From positions 1-63,166 of the forward strand of contig CAZQEU010000001.1 of the NCBI GenBank assembly GCA_964592335.1: 63,166 bases of DNA, in the 5' to 3' direction. The position numbers and the translations under genes are program-made. Positions 54,083 to 63,117 of this stretch are shown one piece after another (the stretch's first letter is position 1; each line of letters begins with the position of its first letter). The DNA is from CAZKUB01 sp964592335 (lineage in GTDB: Archaea > Thermoplasmatota > E2 > DHVEG-1). The notes under the pieces are model-generated. The model was given only the letters and a program-made list of their open reading frames with translations. It searched no databases and was not told the DNA's origin.

Positions 54083-54865
54083 ATGAGATATGACACCATT
54101 GAGGTATCAAAAGAAAAAGATGTTGCCACTATTTTTCTAAATCGTCCTAAAGTGCATAATGCCATGGATGAAAAACTTATGAAAGAGCTTACAGATTGCT
54201 TTAAAGAACTGGAAGAGGATAAAAAAACAAGGATAATAATTATTACTGGAAACGGTAAGTCTTTCTGTGCGGGAGCTGATCTTAATTGGATGAAAAGCAT
54301 GGTTGATTACTCCAAAGAAGAAAACATCAAAGACAGCAATTTATTACTTGATTTATACGAGTCAATATACAATTGTTACAAACCAGTTATTGCAAAAGTA
54401 AATGGACATGCATTTGGAGGAGGAATAGGGCTTTTTGCAGCATGTGATATAGCAATTGCAAAACCTGGTTGTAAATTTGCTTTTTCTGAAGTAAAACTTG
54501 GTATAATACCCGCTGTAATCTCACTATATATCTCGAGGCGTTTAAAAATCTCAGATATGAGAAGGCTTTTTGTTACAGGAGAAAGATTTGATTCAAACTA
54601 TGCCGAAAAAATTGGTTTAATCGATTTTGTCTCTGAAGAAAAAGAGATTGAAGGCACAGTAAAAAAATACGTTAAAATTCTTCATAGTTCAGGTCCAAAA
54701 GCAATAAAAGAAGCAAAAAAACTAGTCGATGCTTGTGAGAGAATAGATATTGATAAATACAAAAAATTTAGCGTAGAAAAAATCTCAGAGTTAAGAATAT
54801 CTGATGAAGGTCAAGAAGGAATCAATGCATTTCTTGAGAAAAGAAAAAGTAAATGGAGTGGATAA
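54083..54865 (+). CDS. liuC: 3-Methylglutaconyl-CoA hydratase-like protein
   Basis: A 260-aa crotonase-superfamily enzyme. The start is set at ATG 54083 because GGGAGG lies 8 bases before it; ATG 54053 would include that site. The segment F-S-E-V-K-L-G-I-I-P-A-V-I-S matches LiuC enzymes, which add water to 3-methylglutaconyl-CoA to give HMG-CoA, and its E aligns with the catalytic E164 of hydratases. F-C-A-G-A-D-L-N-W-M is the oxyanion loop. It heads the four-gene carboxylase operon, supporting this role. Confidence 0.85.
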   Translation: MRYDTIEVSKEKDVATIFLNRPKVHNAMDEKLMKELTDCFKELEEDKKTRIIIITGNGKSFCAGADLNWMKSMVDYSKEENIKDSNLLLDLYESIYNCYKPVIAKVNGHAFGGGIGLFAACDIAIAKPGCKFAFSEVKLGIIPAVISLYISRRLKISDMRRLFVTGERFDSNYAEKIGLIDFVSEEKEIEGTVKKYVKILHSSGPKAIKEAKKLVDACERIDIDKYKKFSVEKISELRISDEGQEGINAFLEKRKSKWSG

Positions 54866-54871
54866 TACAAT

Positions 54872-56380
54872 ATGTTTAAAAAAATTCTAATTTCAAATCG
54901 TGGGGAAATTGCTGTAAGAATAATAAAAGCCTGCCAAGAAATGGGGATTAAAACCGTTGCAATTTATTCAGATGTAGATAAAAAAGCACCACATGTTCAA
55001 CTTGCAGATGAAACTGTTTGTCTTGGTGATCCAACCCCAATAGAAAGTTACCTTAATATCCCAAAAATAATACAAATAGCAAAGGATGCGGGTGCTGAAG
55101 CGATACATCCTGGTTATGGTTTTCTTGCTGAAAACCCTGATTTTGCGAATTCATGTAATGATGTTAAAATCAAATTTATTGGTCCTTCCCCAAAAGTAAT
55201 AAGTTTAATGGGTGACAAGATTGCTGCTAAAAAAACAATGGAGAAAGCAGGTGTTCCTGTAATCCCTGGTTATCATGGCACCAAACAAGACAATAAATCT
55301 TTAATTGCTGAAGGTAAAAAAATTGGTTTTCCTCTGCTTGTAAAAGCAGCTGCTGGAGGTGGAGGAAAAGGAATGCGTATAGTTCACTCTGAGAATACAC
55401 TGGCTGAATCAATTGAAAGTGCAAAACGTGAATCTAAATCTGCATTTGGTGATGACACTGTTTTTCTTGAAAGATACATTGATAAACCACGTCATATAGA
55501 GTTTCAAATTCTTGCAGATGAACAGGGTAATGTGATTCATCTATTTGAGCGTGAATGCAGTGTACAGCGTCGTCATCAAAAAATAATTGAGGAAACACCA
55601 TCACCTTTGATGACTGAAAAACTGCGAAAAAAAATGGGAGAGTCGGCAGTTACTGCTGCAAAAACTGTTGGATACACAAACGCTGGGACAGTTGAGTTCA
55701 TGGTTGATGGTAAGCAAAATTTTTATTTTATGGAGATGAACACAAGGTTACAGGTCGAACATCCCATAACTGAGATGGTTACAGGTGTTGACCTTGCAAA
55801 ATGGCAAATCAAAATAGCAGGTGGAGAAAAACTTACTATAAATCAAAAAGATTTAACCCAGAGAGGCCATGCGATAGAATGCCGTATCTATGCAGAGGAT
55901 CCTGCAAATGGTTTTTTACCAAGTATTGGAAAACTTGAGAGGGTAGAGGCACCAGCTGGGCCAAACATAAGAGACGACAGCGGGATTTATACCGGTATGA
56001 AAGTAACATCATATTATGATCCTATGCTCTCAAAAATAATTACTTATGATGAAAACAGAGATGAAAACATTAAAAAAATGATATGGGCACTATCCAGATA
56101 TGTAGTTTTAGGTGTAACCACCAATATTCCTTTCTTAAAAAAGGTTTTAGAACATTCGGAATTTAAAAAAGGAAACATTACAACACATTTTATTGATAAT
56201 TATTTCAAAGATTGGACTATTGCAAAAGATGGACTTCCAATTGATGCCATAATTGCTCTTGCTATTTTTGATTCTATGCATAAAAAATCACAGGACACTG
56301 TTCGGTATAAAGAAGTTGATCCACATAACCCATGGAAACATGTGGGACGATGGCGTTTAGGCAAAGAAGGGGGTAACTAA
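54872..56380 (+). CDS. Biotin carboxylase subunit of acyl-CoA carboxylase
   Basis: A 502-aa ATP-grasp enzyme that carboxylates the biotin of the carrier protein with bicarbonate and ATP. N-terminus I-L-I-S-N-R-G-E-I-A-V-R-I; Gly-rich loop A-A-A-G-G-G-G-K-G-M-R; E-R-E-C-S-V-Q-R-R-H-Q-K; catalytic E-M-N-T-R-L-Q-V-E-H-P. A C-terminal extension of about 50 residues ends W-K-H-V-G-R-W-R-L-G, but it lacks the biotinyl domain that is fused in bacterial and mitochondrial MCC alpha. The carrier is the next gene. Confidence 0.95.
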   Translation: MFKKILISNRGEIAVRIIKACQEMGIKTVAIYSDVDKKAPHVQLADETVCLGDPTPIESYLNIPKIIQIAKDAGAEAIHPGYGFLAENPDFANSCNDVKIKFIGPSPKVISLMGDKIAAKKTMEKAGVPVIPGYHGTKQDNKSLIAEGKKIGFPLLVKAAAGGGGKGMRIVHSENTLAESIESAKRESKSAFGDDTVFLERYIDKPRHIEFQILADEQGNVIHLFERECSVQRRHQKIIEETPSPLMTEKLRKKMGESAVTAAKTVGYTNAGTVEFMVDGKQNFYFMEMNTRLQVEHPITEMVTGVDLAKWQIKIAGGEKLTINQKDLTQRGHAIECRIYAEDPANGFLPSIGKLERVEAPAGPNIRDDSGIYTGMKVTSYYDPMLSKIITYDENRDENIKKMIWALSRYVVLGVTTNIPFLKKVLEHSEFKKGNITTHFIDNYFKDWTIAKDGLPIDAIIALAIFDSMHKKSQDTVRYKEVDPHNPWKHVGRWRLGKEGGN

Positions 56381-56381
56381 T

Positions 56382-56867
56382 ATGTTTATCAACTATGAAC
56401 ATGAAAACCATGTGTATAATGTTACAACTGAAAAAAGAGATAATCATTTTTTCATAACATATGATAACACAGAATACAAGGCAGAAGCAGAAGAAATAAA
56501 ACCTGGTCAGTTGAAAATAAAAATAGGAGATAGAATAATAAAAGCAGTAATAACACAAGGTGAAAAAGAAAAATACGTGTTTGTAGAGGGAAATGTTTAC
56601 AAAGTAAATCATGTGGAGCTTACTGCTAAGAAAAAAACTCGTAAAAAAGAAGAGGGTAACCTAAACTCTCCTATATCAGGCAAGATTGTAAATGTAAAAG
56701 TCAAAAAAGGAGACAAGGTAAAAAAAGGAGAAGTTTTAATGGTAATTGAAGCCATGAAAATGGAATATCTAATTCGTGCTCCTTTTAAAGGAACAGTTAA
56801 AAGAGTTAATTTTAAAGAAAATGATCAGATAGAAATTGGAGAAGAAACTGTAGAAATTAAAAAATAA
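56382..56867 (+). CDS. Biotin carboxyl carrier protein
   Basis: A 161-aa carrier with a biotinyl-lipoyl domain at about 92-161. The target lysine is K126 in E-A-M-K-M. The N-terminal 80 residues form a beta-rich domain that probably docks to the partner subunits, and a lysine-rich linker (about 83-90) joins the two. It starts one base after the biotin carboxylase stop. In MCC enzymes this part is normally fused to the biotin carboxylase. Confidence 0.94.
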   Translation: MFINYEHENHVYNVTTEKRDNHFFITYDNTEYKAEAEEIKPGQLKIKIGDRIIKAVITQGEKEKYVFVEGNVYKVNHVELTAKKKTRKKEEGNLNSPISGKIVNVKVKKGDKVKKGEVLMVIEAMKMEYLIRAPFKGTVKRVNFKENDQIEIGEETVEIKK

Positions 56868-56884
56868 TTGGAGGAATAGAATTT

Positions 56885-58492
56885 ATGGATGTAATTGAGA
56901 GCAATATTGATACTTCAGGTAAAGAATATAAAGAAAATTTCAAGCATTACGAGTTACTCGTAAAAGATTTAAAAAATAAGATTTCAAAGGCACAAGAAGG
57001 AGGTGGAGCAGAAAAAATAAAGCTTCATAAATCACGTAAAAAAATGCTTGCCCGTGAGCGTATCGATGCGTTAATTGATCCTGATACTCCTTTTATGGAA
57101 TTTAATACTCTTGCAGGTCATGGAATGTACAAGGATAGAGCACCATGTGCCGGGATTGTAACAGGTATTGGTGTTGTTCATGGTAGAGAAGTTGTAATAG
57201 TTGCAAATGATGCAACTGTCACAGGTGGTACATATTATCCAATGACCGTGAAAAAACACTTGCGTGCCCAGGAGATTGCTATGGAAAACAATCTCCCCTG
57301 TATTTATTTAGTTGACAGTGGTGGTGCGTTTTTACCAATGCAGGATGAGGTTTTTCCGGATAGAGAACATTTCGGCAGGATTTTTTATAACCAAGCAAAA
57401 ATGAGTTCAATGGGCATACCCCAAATTGCATCAGTCATGGGTAGTTGTACAGCAGGTGGAGCATATGTTCCTGCGATGAGTGATGAAACAGTTATTGTAA
57501 AAGGAACAGGCACCATTTTTCTGGGTGGACCACCATTAGTAAAAGCTGCTACTGGTGAAGAAGTAAGTGCTGAGGATCTCGGTGGTGCAGATGTTCATTG
57601 CCGTAAGAGTGGTGTATCTGATCATTATGCTCATGAGGATTCTGAGGCGATTCATATGACGAGAAGTATTGTTGAAAACTTAAATCGTCCTGAAAAAACC
57701 AATTTAGATGTCTGCAAACCCGAGGAACCTGCTTATGATATAAAAGAACTGTATGGTATTATTCCAAAGGACTCCAGAAAACCATTTGATGTACATGAAA
57801 TAATAGCACGTGTTGTTGATGGCTCTAAATTCCATGAATTCAAGGCATTATATGGAACTACTATTGTTTGTGGTTTTGCAAGAATTATGGGTTATCCTGT
57901 GGGAATACTTGCAAATAATGGCGTATTGTTCTCTGAATCTGCGCTGAAAGGTACGCATTTTATAGAGATGTGTTGCCAGCGTAAGATACCTCTTGTGTTT
58001 CTGCAGAATATTACTGGTTTTATGGTAGGTAGCAAATATGAATCAGGAGGAATTGCAAAAGATGGAGCAAAAATGGTTTCTGCTGTTGCTACTGCAAATG
58101 TTCCTAAGTTTACAGTGATTATCGCAGGTAGTTTTGGAGCGGGAAACTATGGTATGTGCGGTCGAGCATATGAGCCTCGTCAGCTTTGGATGTGGCCTAA
58201 TGCCCGTATTAGTGTTATGGGTGGAGAACAAGCAGCAAATGTTCTTCTGACTGTTAAAAAGGATCAGATGTGGCGTAAGGGAAAAGAACTTACTAAAGAA
58301 GAGGAAAAATCAATTACTGAGCCTATTCTCAAAAAATATGAAGATGAAGGTAGTCCCTATTACAGTACTGCCCGTATTTGGGATGATGGAGTAATAGATC
58401 CTGCAGATACACGACTTGTTTTAGGTCTAGGTATTAGTGCATCTTTGAATGCTCCGATTCCTGATTGGAAACCTGGCGTTTTTAGAATGTAA
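56885..58492 (+). CDS. liuB: Carboxyltransferase subunit, 3-methylcrotonyl-CoA carboxylase type
   Basis: A 535-aa carboxyltransferase. It matches MCC beta along its length: L-A-R-E-R-I-D-A-L-I-D-P, G-G-T-Y-Y-P-M-T-V-K-K-H, Y-L-V-D-S-G-G-A-F-L-P, F-P-D-R-E-H-F-G-R, G-S-C-T-A-G-G-A-Y-V-P-A-M, G-G-P-P-L-V-K-A-A-T-G-E-E-V and the end F-R-M. These segments are characteristic of MCC rather than propionyl- or acetyl-CoA carboxylase. It would carboxylate 3-methylcrotonyl-CoA to 3-methylglutaconyl-CoA in leucine or isovalerate breakdown. GGAGG lies before the ATG. Last gene of the liuC-BC-BCCP-CT operon. Confidence 0.93.
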   Translation: MDVIESNIDTSGKEYKENFKHYELLVKDLKNKISKAQEGGGAEKIKLHKSRKKMLARERIDALIDPDTPFMEFNTLAGHGMYKDRAPCAGIVTGIGVVHGREVVIVANDATVTGGTYYPMTVKKHLRAQEIAMENNLPCIYLVDSGGAFLPMQDEVFPDREHFGRIFYNQAKMSSMGIPQIASVMGSCTAGGAYVPAMSDETVIVKGTGTIFLGGPPLVKAATGEEVSAEDLGGADVHCRKSGVSDHYAHEDSEAIHMTRSIVENLNRPEKTNLDVCKPEEPAYDIKELYGIIPKDSRKPFDVHEIIARVVDGSKFHEFKALYGTTIVCGFARIMGYPVGILANNGVLFSESALKGTHFIEMCCQRKIPLVFLQNITGFMVGSKYESGGIAKDGAKMVSAVATANVPKFTVIIAGSFGAGNYGMCGRAYEPRQLWMWPNARISVMGGEQAANVLLTVKKDQMWRKGKELTKEEEKSITEPILKKYEDEGSPYYSTARIWDDGVIDPADTRLVLGLGISASLNAPIPDWKPGVFRM

Positions 58493-58499
58493 AAAAAAT

Positions 58500-59150
58500 C
58501 TATTCGATCAGTCTTTGCAGTGCTTTGTAACCTGAGACAGCATTGTCTTCACTTACAACAAAGATCATTTCTAAATCTATGGATAGTATCTCTTTTATGT
58601 TTATGCTTTCCCATGCAAAGTTTCTAACTATCTGAAATAGGACTCCCGGTGTTTTTACTAGTTTTTTGTCTATTGAAAAAAAGAGTGCTACTAAATTTTC
58701 TTGTATTTCTACTATTTTTTCGAATTGTAAGAATCTGCATATCTGATTTTTGTATCTTTCGTTTGTAACAATACTTACAGTATTTCTACCATATATTATG
58801 TGTAGTATATCTCCTTGTCCAAAATTTATCACATCATATATTTTTTTGAGTTTATCAAAAAGACAGGGTGTTTTTTGAACTGTTATATCTATTATATTTG
58901 TTTTTAGGTTTACTTCTGATTTACCTGAATCAAATGTTATATCCTTAAATTTTTTATTTAGTTTTTCTGCATATCTTCTAAGAGCAGCTACTATTGCATA
59001 ATGTGCTACATCTTTTTTTAATTCTTTTTCTATTTCAGGTTTTATTCTTTTTGCTATACTTCCATAAGACGCGATTCCTTTACCTATAGCTTCTTGCAGA
59101 TAGATTTTTTCATCCACCAGCTTATGAACCAAATGGCTAATCGTTACCAT
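58500..59150 (-). CDS. ACT-domain protein, archaeal
   Basis: A 216-aa protein with an N-terminal helical region (about 1-70), possibly winged-helix-like, and one or two ACT-like domains at the C-terminus (N-F-A-W-E-S-I-N-I-K-E-I-L-S, F-V-V-S-E-D-N-A). This is a conserved archaeal family with aspartate-kinase-like ACT folds and no assigned ligand. It might sense an amino acid. It converges on the carboxylase operon. Confidence 0.72.
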   Translation of the reverse strand: MVTISHLVHKLVDEKIYLQEAIGKGIASYGSIAKRIKPEIEKELKKDVAHYAIVAALRRYAEKLNKKFKDITFDSGKSEVNLKTNIIDITVQKTPCLFDKLKKIYDVINFGQGDILHIIYGRNTVSIVTNERYKNQICRFLQFEKIVEIQENLVALFFSIDKKLVKTPGVLFQIVRNFAWESINIKEILSIDLEMIFVVSEDNAVSGYKALQRLIE

Positions 59151-59318
59151 TTTATATCATCAACATATTATTTTATTTCTCAAATTATATAAAACTTATT
59201 GTCTAAATTCTAACCAAAAGGCTTCAAAAATGTTACATTTTATAACAAAACGGTTTTTTTGGTATTATTTAGATAAATATTTGTAAAAAAAGAAAAAAAT
59301 AATAAAAAAATGATATTT

Positions 59319-60944
59319 TTATTTTTTTCTAAGCTCTCTTCGTATTATTTTCCCAGATATTGTCTTTGGAAGCTCCTCGGTATATTCAACTATCCTTGGA
59401 TATTTATATGGAGCTGTTGTCTTTTTAACATGTTCTTGGAGCTCTTTTGTAAGTGTATCAGATGGTTTGTATCCTTTAGCAAGAACAATAAAGGCTTTTA
59501 CTACAACACCTCTGACTCCTTTAGGATCTTCTGCACCAACAACAGCACATTCTGCTACTGCATCATGTTCCATAAGTGAGCTTTCTACTTCAAAAGGCCC
59601 GATTCTGTATCCTGAGCTTTTTATAACATCATCATCTCTTCCTACAAACCAGAAATAACCCTCCTCATCTTTGTATCCTCTATCTCCAGTGTAGTAGTAA
59701 TCATTTCTAAATGACCTCTTCATTATATCTTCGTCTTTCCAATATTCTTTGAAAAGACCAGGTGGTCGCTCATCTCCAATATATATTGCTATGTTTCCTT
59801 CCTCTCCAGCAGGCATTTCTTTTCCGTTGTCATCTACGATTCTGACATCATGGCCTGGTGTTGGTTTTCCAACTGATCCATATTTAATTGGCATAAATGG
59901 ATAGTTAGAAAGCACACATACTGTCTCGGTTTGCCCAAAGAAATCATAAATTTCAAGACCAAAAGTATCCTTCCAAACACGAATTACTTCAGGGTTAAGT
60001 GGTTCTCCGGCACTCATTGAATGACGAAGTTTTAGATTGTATTTCTTCAAATCCATCTGTATAAGAAGTCTATAAACTGTAGGTGGGGCACAAAAAGATG
60101 TAACTCCATATCTCTCCATTGCACTTAGCAATCCATCTGCATCAAAGCGTCCAGGTGTTTCCCATTGAATAACAGCAGCTCCTACTATCATCTGACCAAA
60201 TAGTTTTCCCCATGCAGCTTTTGCCCAACCTGTTTCAGATACTGTCCAGTGAAGATCCTTACCAGTAAGAGCTTGAGCAAACCTTGCGGTTACTTCATGG
60301 CCAAGTGGATAACTATGGGTATGAAGCACCATTTTTGGATGACCTGTAGTACCTGATGTAAAATAAATAAGCATTGGATCAGTTGATTTAGTCTTTCCAA
60401 CTTCTTTTTGAGACAGATCTCTTGGTGCCTCACTCATCTCTTCATCATAATTGAACCATCCTGCTCTTTTACCATCAACTAGCATCATGTGTTTGAGGGT
60501 AGAACATTTTGCTTTGACTGATTCAACAATATCTGCATGATCCATATCTGTTATGACCATATTTGCTTCTGCTCTGTTAATCCGGTATTCAACATCTTTT
60601 GCTGTTAGAAGAACAGTACCCGGCATTGGTATAACACCTATCTTAAACATACCAATTAGTGCTATATACCATTCAGGAATACTCTGAAGTATCACTAGAA
60701 CTCTGTCTCCTTTTTTGACACCAATTTTTCTAAGTGCATTTGCAAATTTATTAGATGCCATGCTTAAATCATGAAATGTATGATATCTATCATGTTTACC
60801 CGTCCTATCTATTGAAATTAAAGCAAGTTTTGTTCTATCTTCAGCCCATTTGTCTACTACGTCAAAACCAAAGTTGTAATGCTTTGGTATTTCCCATTCA
60901 AATTCTTTGTATAATTTTTCATATGTATCTGTATTTTTTGGCAT
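59319..60944 (-). CDS. Acyl-CoA synthetase, medium/branched-chain type (AMP-forming)
   Basis: A 541-aa adenylate-forming enzyme. P-loop-like Y-F-T-S-G-T-T-G-H-P-K-M; A5 F-G-Q-T-E-T; A7 Y-Y-T-G-D-R; A8 with G-Y-R-I-G-P-F-E-V-E-S; C-terminal catalytic lysine in P-K-T-I-S-G-K-I-I-R-R. It is closer to ACSM/2-methylbutyrate-type synthetases than to acetyl-CoA synthetase. It would activate a branched or medium-chain acid such as isovalerate, which is inferred. GGGAGG lies before the ATG. It follows the acyl-CoA dehydrogenase after 27 bp, so the pair is likely an operon. Confidence 0.88.
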   Translation of the reverse strand: MPKNTDTYEKLYKEFEWEIPKHYNFGFDVVDKWAEDRTKLALISIDRTGKHDRYHTFHDLSMASNKFANALRKIGVKKGDRVLVILQSIPEWYIALIGMFKIGVIPMPGTVLLTAKDVEYRINRAEANMVITDMDHADIVESVKAKCSTLKHMMLVDGKRAGWFNYDEEMSEAPRDLSQKEVGKTKSTDPMLIYFTSGTTGHPKMVLHTHSYPLGHEVTARFAQALTGKDLHWTVSETGWAKAAWGKLFGQMIVGAAVIQWETPGRFDADGLLSAMERYGVTSFCAPPTVYRLLIQMDLKKYNLKLRHSMSAGEPLNPEVIRVWKDTFGLEIYDFFGQTETVCVLSNYPFMPIKYGSVGKPTPGHDVRIVDDNGKEMPAGEEGNIAIYIGDERPPGLFKEYWKDEDIMKRSFRNDYYYTGDRGYKDEEGYFWFVGRDDDVIKSSGYRIGPFEVESSLMEHDAVAECAVVGAEDPKGVRGVVVKAFIVLAKGYKPSDTLTKELQEHVKKTTAPYKYPRIVEYTEELPKTISGKIIRRELRKK

Positions 60945-60971
60945 AAATTTTTTTTCCTCCCAAAATTTTTT

Positions 60972-62111
60972 TTATAAACCTAGTTGTCTGGCAATAACCA
61001 TCCTTTGAACTTCAGATGTACCTTCACCAATCTCACATAGTTTAATATCTCTGTAATATCTTTCTAAAGGATAGTCTTTTGTATAACCATATCCACCAAG
61101 AACTTGCATTCCTTTGACAGTTGCTCTCATTGCCATTTCAGATGCGAAAAGTTTTGCCATCGAGGCTTCTTTTGTAAAACGTATTTTTTTATCTTCCATA
61201 TCTGCGGCACGAAATACTAGTAGTCTTGCAGCATCAATCTCTGTTGCCATATCAGCAAGCATCCACTGTATGGCCTGAAACTTACCTATTGGCCTTCCAA
61301 ATTGTTGACGTTGTTTTGCATAATCAAGTGCGTCTTCAAATGAACCACGAGCTATACCAACACTCATAGCGCCAATTGCAGTTCTGCCACGGTCAAGGAT
61401 ATCCATAGCTCCAATAAAACCAAAATCCTTTTTACCAAGTAAATTCTCTTTTGGAACTCGGCAGTCCTCAAAAATAAGCTCAGCAGTATGACTTCCCCGT
61501 AGGCCTAGTTTATCTTCTAGTTGTCCTACTTTAAAACCAGGTGTGTCTTTTTCAACTACAATTGCACTTATTCCTTTAGCTCCTTTTGATTTATCAGTCA
61601 TAGCCATAACTGTTGTAATATCTGCGATATCACCTGTTGTTATGAATTGTTTTGTACCATTTATTACCCATTCATCTTTTTCTAAAACTGCTGTGGTTTG
61701 ACCCGATGCTGCATCTGATCCAGCATTTGGCTCTGTAAGAGCCCATGCAGCATATGAATTTCCACTGCATAGTTTTGGTAGGTATTTTTTACGTTGTTCA
61801 TCTGTTCCATGTTCATATATATGTCCTATTCCTAAGCTATTGTGTGCTTCAACTGTAATTCCAGTGGAACCGCAATAACGGCTTATCTCTTCAAGTGCTA
61901 TCATATAACTTACTCTATCGATTCCTGCACCACCATATTTTTGAGGTACAGTCATCCCCATAAGACCCATTTTTCCCATTTTTTTGTAAAGTTCTTTTGG
62001 AAAATATTCTTCTTTATCAAGTTTTTCTGAAATTGGTTTTATTTCTCTTTCACAAAACTCTCTTATTGTTTTTTTGAATAATTTTTGTTCTTCTGAAAGA
62101 CTGAAATCCAA
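60972..62111 (-). CDS. Acyl-CoA dehydrogenase
   Basis: A 379-aa FAD enzyme that makes enoyl-CoA and passes electrons to ETF. Motifs: W-A-L-T-E-P-N-A-G-S-D (FAD), F-I-T-T-G-D/W-V-I-N-G-T-K, and the C-terminal I-G-E-G-T-S-E-V-Q-R. The catalytic glutamate is E363 at the usual SCAD/MCAD position, and L-D-R-G-R lacks the glutamate used by isovaleryl-CoA dehydrogenase. So it is more likely a short- or 2-methyl-branched-chain dehydrogenase. TTG 62111 is the start, with GGTGAT 5 bases before it. First gene of an operon with the acyl-CoA synthetase. Confidence 0.93.
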   Translation of the reverse strand: MDFSLSEEQKLFKKTIREFCEREIKPISEKLDKEEYFPKELYKKMGKMGLMGMTVPQKYGGAGIDRVSYMIALEEISRYCGSTGITVEAHNSLGIGHIYEHGTDEQRKKYLPKLCSGNSYAAWALTEPNAGSDAASGQTTAVLEKDEWVINGTKQFITTGDIADITTVMAMTDKSKGAKGISAIVVEKDTPGFKVGQLEDKLGLRGSHTAELIFEDCRVPKENLLGKKDFGFIGAMDILDRGRTAIGAMSVGIARGSFEDALDYAKQRQQFGRPIGKFQAIQWMLADMATEIDAARLLVFRAADMEDKKIRFTKEASMAKLFASEMAMRATVKGMQVLGGYGYTKDYPLERYYRDIKLCEIGEGTSEVQRMVIARQLGL

Positions 62112-62196
62112 ATCAAATCACCACACCGGTGATATTGTAATCCTCTAAAAACCTTTGGTAATATTTTTCGCAGAATGTCGAAAAAAAAGTTGTGTT

Positions 62197-62820
62197 TTAC
62201 TTCAATATTTTACCAGTTTCCATGTACCATAAGTATAGGTCTAGCTCTGCAAGTGTAAGATTTATTTTTTCTGCTATTTTTTTAAGGATACTTTCTATTT
62301 CTAAGTATTTGTTTTTTGTCAGTGTTTTTGGTTTTTTTATTATATTGTATTTTACTAATAAATCTATTATATGAAAATCTATTATGGCATAGTCATCAAA
62401 ACCTATGTTTCTTAAAAAATGACTGGTTTCTTTGTAACCAAGACCTTTTACGTTATTTACTATCCATTCTCTTAGTGCCTTTTTGTCATGAAAACTTACG
62501 ATGTCATTTAGTTTGTCTTTACATGTTCTTGCTTTTTGTATATACTCTGCTCTTTTATTTGGAAATCTGTGACCATATTTTTTAAGTTGTTCTTGTATTT
62601 TTCTTTGATTGTTTGATAAAAAGCATTCCCCTGCTTCTTTTTGAATTTTTATAGATTTTTCTGCATTGAAATTTGCAGTTAGCAGGCAGAAACATAATTC
62701 GCTGAATAGTTCTTCATTTGATTCTTTGTTTATTTGTTTGAATTCTTTTATTCTTTGGTTTATCCTATCTTTTATATCTGTATTTTTTAATTCATCTATT
62801 TTGTTTATTAGTTCTTGCAT
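62197..62820 (-). CDS. ogg: 8-oxoguanine DNA glycosylase/AP lyase, Ogg2 type
   Basis: A 207-aa HhH-GPD repair enzyme of the archaeal Ogg2 family, which removes 8-oxoguanine. The helix-hairpin-helix G-L-G-Y-K-E-T-S-H-F-L contains the catalytic lysine, and the aspartate lies in D-Y-A-I-I-D-F-H-I. Its length, near 207 residues, fits Ogg2 rather than the longer eukaryotic-like Ogg1. It is upstream of the acyl-CoA dehydrogenase on the same strand with an 85-bp gap. Confidence 0.93.
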   Translation of the reverse strand: MQELINKIDELKNTDIKDRINQRIKEFKQINKESNEELFSELCFCLLTANFNAEKSIKIQKEAGECFLSNNQRKIQEQLKKYGHRFPNKRAEYIQKARTCKDKLNDIVSFHDKKALREWIVNNVKGLGYKETSHFLRNIGFDDYAIIDFHIIDLLVKYNIIKKPKTLTKNKYLEIESILKKIAEKINLTLAELDLYLWYMETGKILK

Positions 62821-62872
62821 TTTTGGTCATCTTTTTTTTATAAATGTCTCTTTAGTTATTTAAAAAGAGAGG

Positions 62873-62987
62873 TTAGGGGTGATTTTTTTGAGTGGAGTAA
62901 TATAAAAAAAGGTATTTGAGGAGAGGAGGAAAGGATGGGATTTTTTACTATATATGATGGATTCTCCACTAGTTTTTGCACCCCTAA
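62873..62987. ncRNA. Long interrupted stem, candidate structured RNA or hairpin
   Basis: A 9-bp arm TTAGGGGTG (62873-62881) pairs perfectly with CACCCCTAA (62979-62987). Inside, AGTGGAG (62891-62897) pairs with CTCCACT (62964-62970). The two helices are split by T-rich internal loops of 9 and 8 bases. The terminal loop (62898-62963) contains a purine run, GAGGAGAGGAGG, and an ATG opening a 20-codon ORF (62935-62997). Transcription is not demonstrated; it may also be a DNA-level dyad. Confidence 0.35.
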
Positions 62988-63024
62988 TACAGATTAATCG
63001 AAAATTTTTATTTTCACCTCTTTG

Positions 63025-63053
63025 TTACAAGTTTTTATATTACTTTTGTAACA
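63025..63053. promoter_or_regulatory. Inverted repeat GTTACAA-N15-TTGTAAC
   Basis: Perfect 7-bp arms separated by 15 bases that include TTTTATATTA, a TATA-like stretch. It lies in the non-coding right edge of the window. Confidence 0.3.
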
Positions 63054-63062
63054 TAACACCCA

Positions 63063-63082
63063 TTATTAACAATCGTTAATAA
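63063..63082. promoter_or_regulatory. Inverted repeat TTATTAAC-N4-GTTAATAA
   Basis: Perfect 8-bp arms around AATC. The TTATTAAC half-site is identical to those in the nikR promoter. It lies 36-55 bp before the CRISPR-repeat-like sequence. Confidence 0.4.
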
Positions 63083-63117
63083 GTAACCTATATTTAAACT
63101 TTTTGGCAAATACAGTA

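Noticed and set aside
60972..62111. Assignment as isovaleryl-CoA dehydrogenase to complete the leucine pathway
   Set aside because: The glutamate at E363 and the L-D-R-G-R segment fit short- or 2-methyl-branched-chain dehydrogenases; isovaleryl-CoA dehydrogenase uses a glutamate at a different position that is glycine here.
62935..62997. 20-codon ORF with a good purine-rich site
   Set aside because: Too short to support alone and its end overlaps the arm of the interrupted stem; kept only as part of that observation.
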